Origin: SMWD01 sp002729875
GTDB lineage: Bacteria > Pseudomonadota > Gammaproteobacteria > Steroidobacterales > GCA-2729495
Direction: 5' to 3'
NCBI GenBank assembly: GCA_036010905.1
Contig: DASCMH010000047.1
Location: forward strand, 1-64,000
Length of the DNA: 64,000 bases
Within the stretch, counting starts at the first letter, position 1. Each line of letters begins with the position of its first letter. Below the pieces are notes generated by a model. The model was given only the letters and a program-made list of their open reading frames with translations. It was not told the origin of the DNA and did no database searches. Shown here piece after piece: positions 34,117-43,234 of the stretch. The position numbers and the translations under genes were made by a program.

Positions 34117-36156
34117 TTGATAAACAAGAATTACCCTCATCTGCTCGCACCACTGGATCTCGGCTTCACTACGCTGAAGAATCGGGTACTCATGGGTTCC
34201 ATGCACACGGGTCTGGAAGACGGCAACAAGCACGAGCGCCTGGCGGGCTATTTTGCGGAGCGCGCACGAGGTGATGTCGGCCTGATCATTACCGGTGGCT
34301 ATGCGCCCAACCGTGCCGGCTGGGTAAAGCCCTTCGCCGGCAAGCTAACCACCCGGGGCGAGGCCGCCAGGCATCAGCTGATTACAAAAGCCGTTCACGC
34401 CGAGGACGGAAAAATCGCGATGCAAATACTGCATGCCGGACGTTACGCCTACCATCCGTTGTCGGTAGCACCCTCGCCCATACGCTCACCCATCACACCG
34501 TTCACTCCACGGAAGTTATCTACCTCCGGTGTGGAGAAACAAATAAAGGACTTTGTTCGATGCGCTCAACTGGCACAAGATGCCGGCTACGACGGTGTCG
34601 AAATTATGGGCTCGGAAGGATACTTCATTAATGAATTCCTGGTCACACACACCAACCAACGCACAGACAAGTGGGGTGGTGACTATTCACAGCGCATGCG
34701 TTTGCCCGTCGAGATCGTCGCACGAACCAGAGAAGCCGTGGGCAATGATTTTATTATTATCTACCGTCTTTCCATGATCGACCTGATTCCCGCAGGCAGC
34801 AATTGGGACGAAACAGTAACTTTGGCAAAAGCGATTGAACGCGCCGGTGCCACGATCATCAACACGGGTATCGGCTGGCACGAAGCACGGATTCCGACTA
34901 TCGCCACTTCAGTTCCGCGCGGCGCCTTCACCTGGGTGACGAAGAAGATGAAACGCGAAGTAACCATTCCATTGGTAACTTCCAATCGTATTAATCTCGC
35001 GGCCACTGCGGAGCAGATATTGTCAGAGGGTTGCGCCGATATGGTCTCACTGGCACGACCCATGCTGGCCGATCCCGAATTTGTGAAGAAGGCGCGTGAC
35101 GGGCGTGCCGATGAGATCAATGTATGCATCGCCTGCAATCAGGCCTGCCTGGATCATGCCTTCGCCAACAAGATAAGTAGTTGCCTCGTGAATCCGCGAG
35201 CCTGTCACGAGACAGAACTGAACTACGTAGCCACCAGGATTCGTCGGCGTTTCGCCGTTGTGGGTTCGGGACCGGCGGGCCTCGCGGCCTCCCTGGTGCT
35301 GATCGAGCGTGGCCACGCAGTCGATTTGTACGAGGCGGAAGCAGAAATCGGCGGCCAGCTCAATATGGCCAAAGTGATTCCGGGCAAGGAAGAATTCCAT
35401 GAGATGTTGCGCTACTTCAAGCGACAGATCGAGCTGAAGCAAGTGCGAGTGCACCTGAATACCCGCGTTGGCGCTGACGACTTAATAAGCAAAGCTTACG
35501 ACAGTGTACTGATTGCAACCGGGGTCGCGCCGCGGAATCCAAAAATCGAAGGACAGGACCATCCGAAAGTACTTAGTTACATTGATGTTCTCCGCAGGCA
35601 GGTACCCGTTGGCAAGCGCGTGGCAATCGTGGGTGCCGGGGGTATTGGCTTCGACGTCGCAGAATACCTTCTGCAAAGCCACAGTTCTCCCACGATGCAT
35701 CTCGACGAATGGCTGGCCGAGTGGGGCGTCGTCGATCCGTCTGCAGCGCGCGGCGGTATCGCTGCTGAACGAATGCAGCCAGAGCCCCCCGTCCGGGAGG
35801 TAACACTCCTGCAACGTAAAGCCGGTAAACACGGCGCCGGGCTGGGCAAAACCACCGGCTGGATTCATCGCGCGACACTGAAGATGAGCAATGTCCGCAT
35901 GATCGGCGGCATTAACTACGAGCGCATCGGCGACGAGGGACTCTTAATCACTTATGGCAAGAAGCATAAGCGCCCGACCTGGATCGATGTTGACAACATC
36001 GTGCTTTGCGCAGGACAAATACCGTTGCAAGAACTGCAGGAACCGCTGAAATCTGCCGGCATTCCCACTCACATAATCGGCGGCGCCGATGTGGCTGCAG
36101 AACTCGATGCCAAGCGCGCTATTGATCACGGCAGCCGGCTCGCTGCACGGCTTTGA
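34117..36156 (+). CDS. 2,4-dienoyl-CoA reductase, FadH-like
   Basis: A 679-residue flavoenzyme that removes double bonds from unsaturated fatty acyl-CoA using NADPH. Domains in order: an N-terminal FMN-binding TIM barrel (about residues 1-330, with YDGVEIMGSEGYFINEFL), a [4Fe-4S] site CIACNQACLDHAFANKISSC, and FAD/NADPH Rossmann domains (FAVVGSGPAGLAASLVLIERG, RVAIVGAGGIGFDVAEYLL). Start: TTG at 34117, with AAGGA at 34106-34110 six bases ahead; an ATG at 34103 is out of frame. Divergent partner of the acyl-CoA dehydrogenase. Related trimethylamine dehydrogenase-type enzymes share the layout, so the gene name is not certain. Confidence 0.85.
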   Translation: MINKNYPHLLAPLDLGFTTLKNRVLMGSMHTGLEDGNKHERLAGYFAERARGDVGLIITGGYAPNRAGWVKPFAGKLTTRGEAARHQLITKAVHAEDGKIAMQILHAGRYAYHPLSVAPSPIRSPITPFTPRKLSTSGVEKQIKDFVRCAQLAQDAGYDGVEIMGSEGYFINEFLVTHTNQRTDKWGGDYSQRMRLPVEIVARTREAVGNDFIIIYRLSMIDLIPAGSNWDETVTLAKAIERAGATIINTGIGWHEARIPTIATSVPRGAFTWVTKKMKREVTIPLVTSNRINLAATAEQILSEGCADMVSLARPMLADPEFVKKARDGRADEINVCIACNQACLDHAFANKISSCLVNPRACHETELNYVATRIRRRFAVVGSGPAGLAASLVLIERGHAVDLYEAEAEIGGQLNMAKVIPGKEEFHEMLRYFKRQIELKQVRVHLNTRVGADDLISKAYDSVLIATGVAPRNPKIEGQDHPKVLSYIDVLRRQVPVGKRVAIVGAGGIGFDVAEYLLQSHSSPTMHLDEWLAEWGVVDPSAARGGIAAERMQPEPPVREVTLLQRKAGKHGAGLGKTTGWIHRATLKMSNVRMIGGINYERIGDEGLLITYGKKHKRPTWIDVDNIVLCAGQIPLQELQEPLKSAGIPTHIIGGADVAAELDAKRAIDHGSRLAARL

Positions 36157-36520
36157 TGTCATATAAACGCCGGCTGAGCCTGCCACTTTTCCATTATCCG
36201 GTCGCGAACATCGGCTGACCTTAGTGCTCGCTGGCGTTGTTTGTCTCGACATTGCTAGCTGCGCCAAGATTGCGCAACTTGTCGATACGCACAAAAATGT
36301 ACTTCGATAAGCAGCGTGCCTGCTAACTTGGATAGGCTCATACATCGCTTAAAATCAGACCGCCATAAATCCACAATGGTTTAATAGCATAAGATCAGAT
36401 ATTGGGTATAATTAAACCGCCAACAGCAGAAAAATATAAACCAGAAGGTGGAATTCTAGTATCAAAGAACATAATGATTCAAAGAGCAGGGTTATTGCTG
36501 CAGGGCTCATCGGCAATATC
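36157..36520. other. Intergenic leading to the MHS transporter
   Basis: 364 bases. The transporter's frame is open from 36440 and encodes the expected first-helix residues, but has no ATG, GTG or TTG before 36521. AGAAGGTGG lies at 36443-36451. Confidence 0.45.
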
Positions 36521-37714
36521 ATGGAATGGTATGATTTTGCTGTGTACGGATATTTTGCTGCCGTTATAGGATCACAGTTCTTTCCTTCAAGTGATCCGTC
36601 GGTTTCATTGATAGCAGCCTTTGGCGCATTCGCTGCCGGATTCCTGGTGCGGCCATTGGGTGGACTCGTGTTTGGAGCAATTGGTGACCGGCTGGGGCGC
36701 CAACGTGCGATGATGCTATCCGTGCTGGCGATGGCTATTCCAACCGTGTTGATTGGCTGTTTGCCGACCTATGCAAGCATTGGAATTCTTGCGCCTATTG
36801 CAATTATCGTTTTGCGCATTGTGCAGGGTTTGTCGGTTGGCGGCGAATACACCAGTTCACTGGTATTTCTCGCAGAGCACGCGGCACCAAACCGCCGTGC
36901 GATTACAGCTGTCTGGGGCATGTGGGGTGCAACAGCTGGCATTTTGCTCGGATCTGGTGTTGGCGCAATCGTGGCTTCCAATTTGAGCGAAGACAACATT
37001 GCAAGTTGGGGCTGGCGGCTACCTTTCATTTTTGGTGCGCTCGTAGCAATTACCGGTTATCTCGTTCGTAAAGGAATCCACGCGACCGCCGTGACGGCGA
37101 GCTCAAATCCGATCCGGGACACATTTGCTAAACATTACCGGGCTGTTCTCAATGTTGCGTTGTTAAATATAGGGCTCGGTATCGGCTTTTATACAGCTTT
37201 CATTTATGCGGTAACATACATCAAGAAAATCGATAAGCTCTCCGAATCGCTTGCTCTCGACCTTAATACAATCAGCATGACAGCTTTACTCTTGCTGCTT
37301 CCGGGCGCCGCCTGGCTTTCAGACCGATATGGGCGAAAACCCTTGATTATCGCTGGAGCAGCATTGCTTACCTTTGGAGCGATACCCTTTTTTTTCCTGC
37401 TGCACACCACCGATCCACTTCTTATCTTCATGGGAGAACTCGGTTTCGTAGCCGTGTGTGCATTAATGGGCGGCGGTATGGTCGCCGCCAATGTTGAGTT
37501 GATACCAGTTGCCGTTCGCTGCACGGGCCTTGCATTTGCTTACAATGCGGCGATTGGCTTGTTTGGCGGGACAACACCATTGATTGCCACATGGCTGATC
37601 CGGGAAACGGGGAACCCTTTAGCACCGGCCTTCTGGGCGACTTTTGGAGGAATCGTTTCCCTCTTGACAGCAGTCTTCCTGATCCGCGAGACACGTTTTG
37701 AAAGCCTCGATTGA
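36521..37714 (+). CDS. MHS-family metabolite/H+ symporter
   Basis: An MFS protein, at least 397 residues, with about 12 membrane helices. It belongs to the metabolite:H+ symporter family (as ProP, KgtP): FLVRPLGGLVFGAIGDRLGRQRAM, RIVQGLSVGGEYTSSLVFLAEHA. The N-terminal family hallmark IAAGLIGN-MEWYDF lies in frame across 36491-36532, so the true protein should begin upstream, yet no normal start codon exists there. Candidates are ATC at 36461 or a lost start. Either the protein starts at the ATG at 36521 and lacks part of helix 1, or a rare start is used. Cargo unknown; beta-oxidation neighbours suggest a carboxylate. Confidence 0.8.
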   Translation: MEWYDFAVYGYFAAVIGSQFFPSSDPSVSLIAAFGAFAAGFLVRPLGGLVFGAIGDRLGRQRAMMLSVLAMAIPTVLIGCLPTYASIGILAPIAIIVLRIVQGLSVGGEYTSSLVFLAEHAAPNRRAITAVWGMWGATAGILLGSGVGAIVASNLSEDNIASWGWRLPFIFGALVAITGYLVRKGIHATAVTASSNPIRDTFAKHYRAVLNVALLNIGLGIGFYTAFIYAVTYIKKIDKLSESLALDLNTISMTALLLLLPGAAWLSDRYGRKPLIIAGAALLTFGAIPFFFLLHTTDPLLIFMGELGFVAVCALMGGGMVAANVELIPVAVRCTGLAFAYNAAIGLFGGTTPLIATWLIRETGNPLAPAFWATFGGIVSLLTAVFLIRETRFESLD

Positions 37715-38037
37715 TTGAAAGAACGTTAATTTACCAACTGGTTCGAGTACAAAAAATAAACGCCCTGTTTCATAAAAATCTTCTGTATTGAACGGCCTTT
37801 CAGCCTGATCTTGCAGCCAAGTGGCGGTGAAGGATTGACGCACTCACATTGAAACGCACTGCCTCGCGGCGATGCGCTCGCCACTTCGAGGCACAGTACC
37901 AGCGCACTACGTAGATGTCCTAATTGGTAAAAACCGGCTAATCTGGATGATGTTTTCTATTGCATCTCTAAATTCTGGTACATGTTGTCAATAGTGCGGA
38001 ACCAAAATTAGGCATAGCGAGACAACCGGAAACTTTC
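37715..38037. other. Intergenic with an extended hairpin
   Basis: 323 bases. TGCCTCG (37860-37866) and CGAGGCA (37887-37893) flank an inner GGCGA/TCGCC stem (37868-37872 with 37878-37882). No T-run follows, so not a classical terminator; possibly a REP-like element. Confidence 0.4.
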
Positions 38038-38547
38038 TTGCTATCAGTTTTTACTTTATATCTGAGCATTCTGTTTATCGTTGGTGGTTTACCTATAACT
38101 GCTTCGGCAGATGAGACATTATCCCGCTCCACCATTGATGAGTTAGTCGTGGTGGCCAGGAAAAAGGAAGAACAACTATTCGAAGTCCCGGTCTCGGTCT
38201 CGGTCTTTTCAAATAAAGTAATACAGGAACTGGGTCTGAACGGACTGGCTGATATAGCACGCTATACTCCCGGGTTTTCAAGCAGTGCCGCAACCGGGCG
38301 GCAACCTGCATCAAACCGCCCTAGTATTCGTGGCCTGACAACAATCCGCAACGGTATTGCAAATACTTCCGCTGCCACTGTATTTATCGACGGAGTGTAT
38401 GTAGGCGGTTCGCCACAGTCCACCGAACTGACCAACCTGGATCGCATTGAGATACTGCGCGGCCCACAAACCGCTCTTTATGGCCAGGGTCCGACTTTAT
38501 CCGCAATGATCCGTGGGTACTTGTCGAAGCAACCCTCGTTGGATTGA
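38038..38547 (+). pseudogene. Truncated TonB-dependent receptor (plug part only)
   Basis: The frame starts at TTG and encodes a signal peptide (about residues 5-24) and a plug domain: IDELVVVARKKEEQLFEVPV (TonB box-like start), RIEILRGPQTALYGQG. Receptors normally continue for another 500-650 residues with a beta barrel, after LYGRN-type wording. Here the frame leaves the family at residue 155 and stops 14 residues later. Function as a transporter is not possible. The adjacent protease tail on the other strand suggests a deletion junction near 38502. Confidence 0.75.
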
Positions 38548-38612
38548 GCGACCCGCTCACGGTGAGTGACGATGACTGACAAAAATTCTGACTTATGTAC
38601 TCAATAGCTGGG

Positions 38613-38963
38613 TCAACCCTGACGGAAATTTCGATGCTGATCAGAACGGCGCCTGCGTCTAATCACTTCCAGGAGACCCAGAGCACTCAACATCATCGGC
38701 AAGGCTGCCGGCAACGGTACCGCCACAATAAGCACCGGCGTAATGTCAATCCAACGCACTGATAAAAATGCTCCACCGCTGGATTGTACCAACGGGCTTG
38801 CCAAAACGGCCGCCACCTGGCCGGTGTCAAGATAGGTGCTGGTATTCGCGCCAAGGTTAACCCTCATCAGATTTGCACACTCAGTGCAATGGCCAAGATT
38901 CAAATTATGCCCAGGCTCATGAGACATCAAGCCGGCACCATAGGTCGCATTGCCCGCCGTCAC
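38613..38963 (-). pseudogene. C-terminal fragment of a VPLPA-tailed metalloprotease
   Basis: Encodes SHEPGHNLNLGH (a zinc HExxHxxxxxH signature) and then about 60 residues that lead into VPLPAALPMMLSALGLLEVI and an Arg cluster. This last part is a VPLPA-CTERM sorting signal: motif, membrane segment, basic tail. The frame is closed by a stop 18 bases upstream of its GTG, so the catalytic domain's N-terminal half and signal peptide are missing. A short remnant of a secreted, sorted protease. Confidence 0.6.
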
Positions 38964-39328
38964 TGCAGGCGTTAACCCTCAGAAAGCGCCAACCAGATGC
39001 TTTCGCCACAAATAAGCGTGCTTCACCATGCTGCTCAAGTCGTCAAACCGAGGCGCCCACTTCCACGTATTGAAAAGTTTGCTGTTATCGAGGATCTCAA
39101 TGCACTGAAGTTGTCGGCATTAGCCGCACCGCACCTTTAATATCAGACTCTGCGGGGTTGGAGGTGTAAAGCGATCCGACAGCAAACCATCAGAACTTTT
39201 TTAGGAACCTTACGGCGCTAGCGGTCGGCTATTTACCGCGATCAAATATTTTTCTGTGTCAACTATTCTTCCGCCAAACCGTTACCCCATATGTACGATT
39301 AAATTATTTCTTACATATGGAGCAAACC
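38964..39328. other. Intergenic decay region
   Basis: 365 bases with no open frame of note. It probably contains degraded remains of the protease on the minus strand, but I cannot match them. Confidence 0.35.
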
Positions 39329-40894
39329 ATGTTTAATCAGGCAAAAGAACTCACAGAACATAAAAACATTTTTCTTTTATTAGCACTGACCGCTCTACCT
39401 CTTTTATCGACAGCGCAGGTCTTACCGATCTGTCCAACATTGACCAATGTAGATGTAGATCCGCGTCGATCACTGATGGTAACCGAAGTCGATGTTGTCA
39501 CACGCGCGATATCATTGCGGGAAGTGATGGATAAGCTGGTCGACGACAGCGGAGACAGCAATCTCAACCGGCGCAGACTTTGGGCCCAATGGTGGGACAC
39601 CCAGAACACTGGTCCCGGTCTTGGCCTGGGATCCCACTGCGACGATCAGATTGACCCGCAGGGCAATCCGACACTTAATGGATTTCCGCTGGACTGTCCG
39701 CGCAATGAAGGCAGCGAGGTGAGCAGTAATCCATTCAATCCGAACCAGCCTGGCTTTTATTATCCGATTGCGCTGGTTAATCGACTCGATCTTGCTGCGG
39801 AGGATGGTTCGCACTGTGGTGAGTATCGGGTCATATTCGCACGTGATCCTGACGCGGGAGACGGGCGTAACCTGTTAATTTTTGAGGCCGTACTCCCCAA
39901 TCCAAACCCCGATTGCGGAATTGACGGATGTCGTGGAATCGCCGAATTTTGGGCCGGATTGTCGCGCATAAACAATCCCGCTACCCGGGCGCGGATGCTG
40001 CATGATTTCTATTTTGCGGGCCTCCCGGCACAAAGAGTGCGAGCGGTAATTGATGCACGGAATTTTGCTCCGGGAGCCGGCCAGATTCGTACCAACCAGT
40101 TCATGACAGGCCCTAATCCCCGGGCATGGCAGTTGCGCGAATTCAAACTGGCGTTACTGCAAACCGAGCCACAAGGACCCGGAATCATGCGGTTTGTACC
40201 AATCAGCAGCAAAGGGACGCCATGGGGCGAACTGTTCAATGAACGATTTAACAACCCGCTGACCATACCATTTATGCGTCACTACATTACCCAGCTGGAT
40301 GAACTTGATGCCAACAATGTTACTCAGCTTGCATACGCTGTTCCCAACCAATACAACAGTGGTCAGAGCACAGAACAGCAGGGCTCGGAGAGTGACTATC
40401 CCGCGCATTTTAATTCCGGTGGCCTGTTTGCCCGCGCCATTCAAGCACGCCTCAATCGTCTCGGCAGCACCCTGACACCTGAAGAAACGGTCAGACGGGC
40501 ACGAACCCAGAGTTGTGCCGGCTGCCATCAACTGAGTAACAATGATGTAATCGGTGATGGTCTGGTTTGGCCGCCCTCACTCGGTTTTGTGCATATCCAT
40601 GAACAACTGACGGAGCAAATCAACGGTACGGATCACTTCCGTATATCTCCGGCCCTGGCGGATGTATTTTTACCGCACCGGGAGCGAATTTTTGAATCCT
40701 ATCTCGGTTCAGATTGTCAGCCTTGCCGTCGCTTATTGACCAACGGCAGCAGTAACGACCGGCAGTCGGGTAGCTTTCCGATACTCATGGATGACGGGGT
40801 CACTCCGCTCTCATCACAGCTTGAAGCGCTGGATGCTGCCCTAAAGTCCGGATGGCCCAGCGATACCCTCGGCGGTCCTGCACAAACGCATTAA
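39329..40894 (+). CDS. Secreted monohaem protein of unknown function
   Basis: A 521-residue exported protein (signal about residues 10-30, ending STAQVLP). It has an N-terminal domain rich in Cys and Asp (WWDTQNTGPGLGLGSHCDD, YPIALVNRLDLAAEDGSHCGEYR), and a C-terminal haem motif CAGCH (RTQSCAGCHQLSNN, about residues 395-400). I recall similar large haem proteins in myxobacteria and gammaproteobacteria but not their role. GGAG (39319-39322) precedes the ATG at 39329 by 6 bases, so I prefer it to the ATG at 39317. Probably periplasmic or surface. Confidence 0.7.
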   Translation: MFNQAKELTEHKNIFLLLALTALPLLSTAQVLPICPTLTNVDVDPRRSLMVTEVDVVTRAISLREVMDKLVDDSGDSNLNRRRLWAQWWDTQNTGPGLGLGSHCDDQIDPQGNPTLNGFPLDCPRNEGSEVSSNPFNPNQPGFYYPIALVNRLDLAAEDGSHCGEYRVIFARDPDAGDGRNLLIFEAVLPNPNPDCGIDGCRGIAEFWAGLSRINNPATRARMLHDFYFAGLPAQRVRAVIDARNFAPGAGQIRTNQFMTGPNPRAWQLREFKLALLQTEPQGPGIMRFVPISSKGTPWGELFNERFNNPLTIPFMRHYITQLDELDANNVTQLAYAVPNQYNSGQSTEQQGSESDYPAHFNSGGLFARAIQARLNRLGSTLTPEETVRRARTQSCAGCHQLSNNDVIGDGLVWPPSLGFVHIHEQLTEQINGTDHFRISPALADVFLPHRERIFESYLGSDCQPCRRLLTNGSSNDRQSGSFPILMDDGVTPLSSQLEALDAALKSGWPSDTLGGPAQTH

Positions 40895-41111
40895 TATCTT
40901 GCCGGACCATCAATAATCCGGGCGGGACTCATCCCCCGACCCGGATTATTGTGTTTCGGTGTTGTTGAATCCCTTGATCGAAGTATCAGCGCTTGCTGTG
41001 ACCTCATAATCAGAACCGCTGGTTATTATCCGGAATCCGAACCCGTTTCTCCGTGTTGTTGCGGAGCATCCGCAGAATTTCAAGATCAGTGGCAATCCAC
41101 TAATCCCCAAG

Positions 41112-41350
41112 CTACAACCCTGTGTAATATGCGGCAAGGTCTTTGATCTCCTGGTCTGTTAGCATTTTTGCCAGCGGTGCCATGAGCGGGTCGTTTCGTC
41201 TGCCGGCCCGGTAATCTGTAAGTGCTTTGGCCAGATACTGTTCCTGCTGTCCGGCAAGATTGGGCCAGAGTGGATTTGTGCTAACCCCCTGAGGTCCATG
41301 ACAACTCGCACAAAGCGTTTTTGCCTTGTTTGCTGCTGTCCCACCCGCCG
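41112..41350 (-). pseudogene. 5'-truncated cytochrome c fused to nirS
   Basis: Minus-strand frame reading KAKTLCASCHGPQGVSTNPL, then WPNLAGQQEQYLAKALTDYR and IKDLAAYYTGL. It is a close relative of the intact cytochrome at 14798, but lacks the signal peptide and begins abruptly inside the end of nirS, in a different frame. Without a signal peptide it cannot be exported by itself. A 5' ATG (41372) lies within nirS. Probably not functional. Confidence 0.75.
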
Positions 41351-42501
41351 TCATGCAGGAATCGGGCAGCATTGATGGTGGTCACGGTAAGATTATTGAT
41401 GTCGCTATAGTTTACCAACAGAATACGACCGGTCTCTTTTACGTTGACGATGAATTCGGGATGCTGGTGAGAAGCGATAATTGCCGCCACACGAGGCTCC
41501 GGATGGTACTCCTGAGTATCCACTGTGGTACCGCGAGTCGAAATAATCCTCTTCGGCTCAAGGGTTGCGCCATCCATGATCACGTATTGCGGCGGCCAAT
41601 AGGCTCCTCCGATAGCATACTTATCTTCATAGCCTTCGTATTTCGAGGTCTCTACAGAACGAGCCTCAAGGCCTATTCTGATTTCTGCCACCGTCTTCGG
41701 TTTCTTGAACCAGAGGTCAATAAGATTGATTTTAGCGTCACGGCCTATGGTGTAGATGTATCGACCCGAAGTTGACATACGGGAAATATGTACCGCATAT
41801 CCTGTCGGGATAATTGTGACAACTTCTTTGGTATCACCATCAATCAACGCGACTTCACCGCTGTCGCGTAAGGTGACAGAAAAGACGTTTTCCAGATCGA
41901 TTTTGTGCTGGGGTTTCCTGGGGCGGTCTTCTACCGGAATCAGTACCTTCCATGTCGCTTTCATATCCTCCATACCAAACTCGGGCGGCTTGGGTGGTTC
42001 ATGTTGCAAATAGCGCGCAAGAATATCGATCTGTTCATCGGTTAGTTCACCCGAGCTACCCCAGTTAGGCATACCGGCCGCTGAGCCGAATTTAATCAAG
42101 GCTGCCAAATAAGCCGTACCTTTTTTCTGGGTAAGTTCCGGAGTCAACGGTTTACCCGTCGCACCTTTGCGCAGCACGCCATGACAGCCGGCACAACGCT
42201 CAAAGTACAATTGCTGTGCAGTATCAAATTCAGTGGTAGAAAGTTCAGGCGCACCGGGCGTGATAATCTGATTTGCTCCCTCCAGCACCAGTGGCTGTCC
42301 CTGGTACACGACCTCTGCTTCCGGAACGCCAGGATGGCGTTCGCCGGCGGCCTGCCCCACTCCAACTGAAACTGCGAATACTCCCAGTGACAGTAGCTTC
42401 AGCAACTGATAAAAAATCTTTTGAAAGAAAACTGCTGGAAAGAAATGTTTGTAGCACTGGTTCCATGAAGCTTTGGATTTATTCATAGCAAATACTCGCA
42501 T
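41281..42501 (-). pseudogene. nirS: Truncated cytochrome cd1 nitrite reductase
   Basis: NirS reduces nitrite to NO in the periplasm. The frame encodes a signal peptide, the c-haem domain (RCAGCHGVLRKGATG, Cys103, Cys106, His107) and the first half of the d1 propeller: GYAVHISR, EARSVETSKYEG, EYHPEPRVAAIIASH and AARFLHDGG. Both family active-site His positions (ASH at about 345 and FLH at about 383) are still there. The match then ends at residue 386, and 20 unrelated residues follow to a stop, where a normal NirS has about 180 more. These final codons read out of phase through the start of a cytochrome c gene: a deletion joined the two genes. An eight-bladed propeller cannot close, so I expect no activity. 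Confidence 0.85.
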
Positions 42502-42820
42502 AATTAATGACCGACAAAGAACTATCGATCAGAATATTGCACCACTTAATCTTCCAGTAATTGGCACCGTATACCAGTCAGTAATTGTACTAACCGCTTT
42601 TTAACCCTGTTAGATATACGTAATAGTTGAAAAACCGGCGTAGGTTTTCGAGGACCCCGGGATGCACTTTTTTGTATGCCAGGAGCAGCACTGACTCATA
42701 CAAGAATTGGCTTTTTTATAGTAATATAGAAACAATCATCTGCTTTATAGCTACCAACTATTTTCGTTCCAAAGACAGTATTTAATAGGTTATTTATTAA
42801 TTATTTTTTGAGGTAACAAA
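42502..42820. other. Intergenic upstream of nirS and the small membrane gene
   Basis: 319 AT-rich bases between divergent genes. I searched for TTGAT-N4-ATCAA (FNR/DNR-type) boxes and found none that fit. Confidence 0.4.
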
Positions 42821-43072
42821 ATGACAACGAGCAAACAATCAAATGAATTGGCTGCAGGATTCGCTGGAGCGACCTTTGCAGCCCTGATTATGTTGCTGTT
42901 AGGCATCGGCTGGAATATAGGTGTTTACCAGGGCGCAGCTGAACAAATGGCAAAATGGCATTATTTATTCAGCCCCAGTATCGGCGGCATAATTGGCGGG
43001 ATGGTTGAAGCGGCAGCAATAACATTTGTTTTCGCCTATCTGTTTGTATGGCTTTATCATAAGTTTGAATAG
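42821..43072 (+). CDS. Small two-helix membrane protein
   Basis: An 83-residue protein with two membrane helices (about residues 12-34 and 51-78) and a Gly-rich second helix start (SIGGIIGGMVEAAAITF). TGAGGTAAC precedes the ATG. I recognise no certain family; it is similar in size and layout to small membrane proteins seen beside respiratory genes. Divergent to nirS. Confidence 0.6.
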   Translation: MTTSKQSNELAAGFAGATFAALIMLLLGIGWNIGVYQGAAEQMAKWHYLFSPSIGGIIGGMVEAAAITFVFAYLFVWLYHKFE

Positions 43073-43234
43073 TTCCGAACAATCTGTCTCTTTAATTTGT
43101 ATTTTTTAATATAGTTTTAAATACAATTTTCATCGATGAGGTTGATCTCATCGAACGACTTCTGAAGCGCCTCGCTATAATCAAGGCTGCTCCAACAGAT
43201 CCGCTAAACCCGGGTCGATACCCGGCAGTTCCCC

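Noticed and set aside
37860..37893. Terminator for the MHS transporter
   Set aside because: A good hairpin, but no T-run follows and it lies 145 bases past the stop.
42502..42820. FNR/DNR box upstream of nirS
   Set aside because: No sequence fits TTGAT-N4-ATCAA; nearest matches fail in one half-site.
42821..43072. Phage holin
   Set aside because: Size and two helices fit loosely, but no lysis or phage gene is near.
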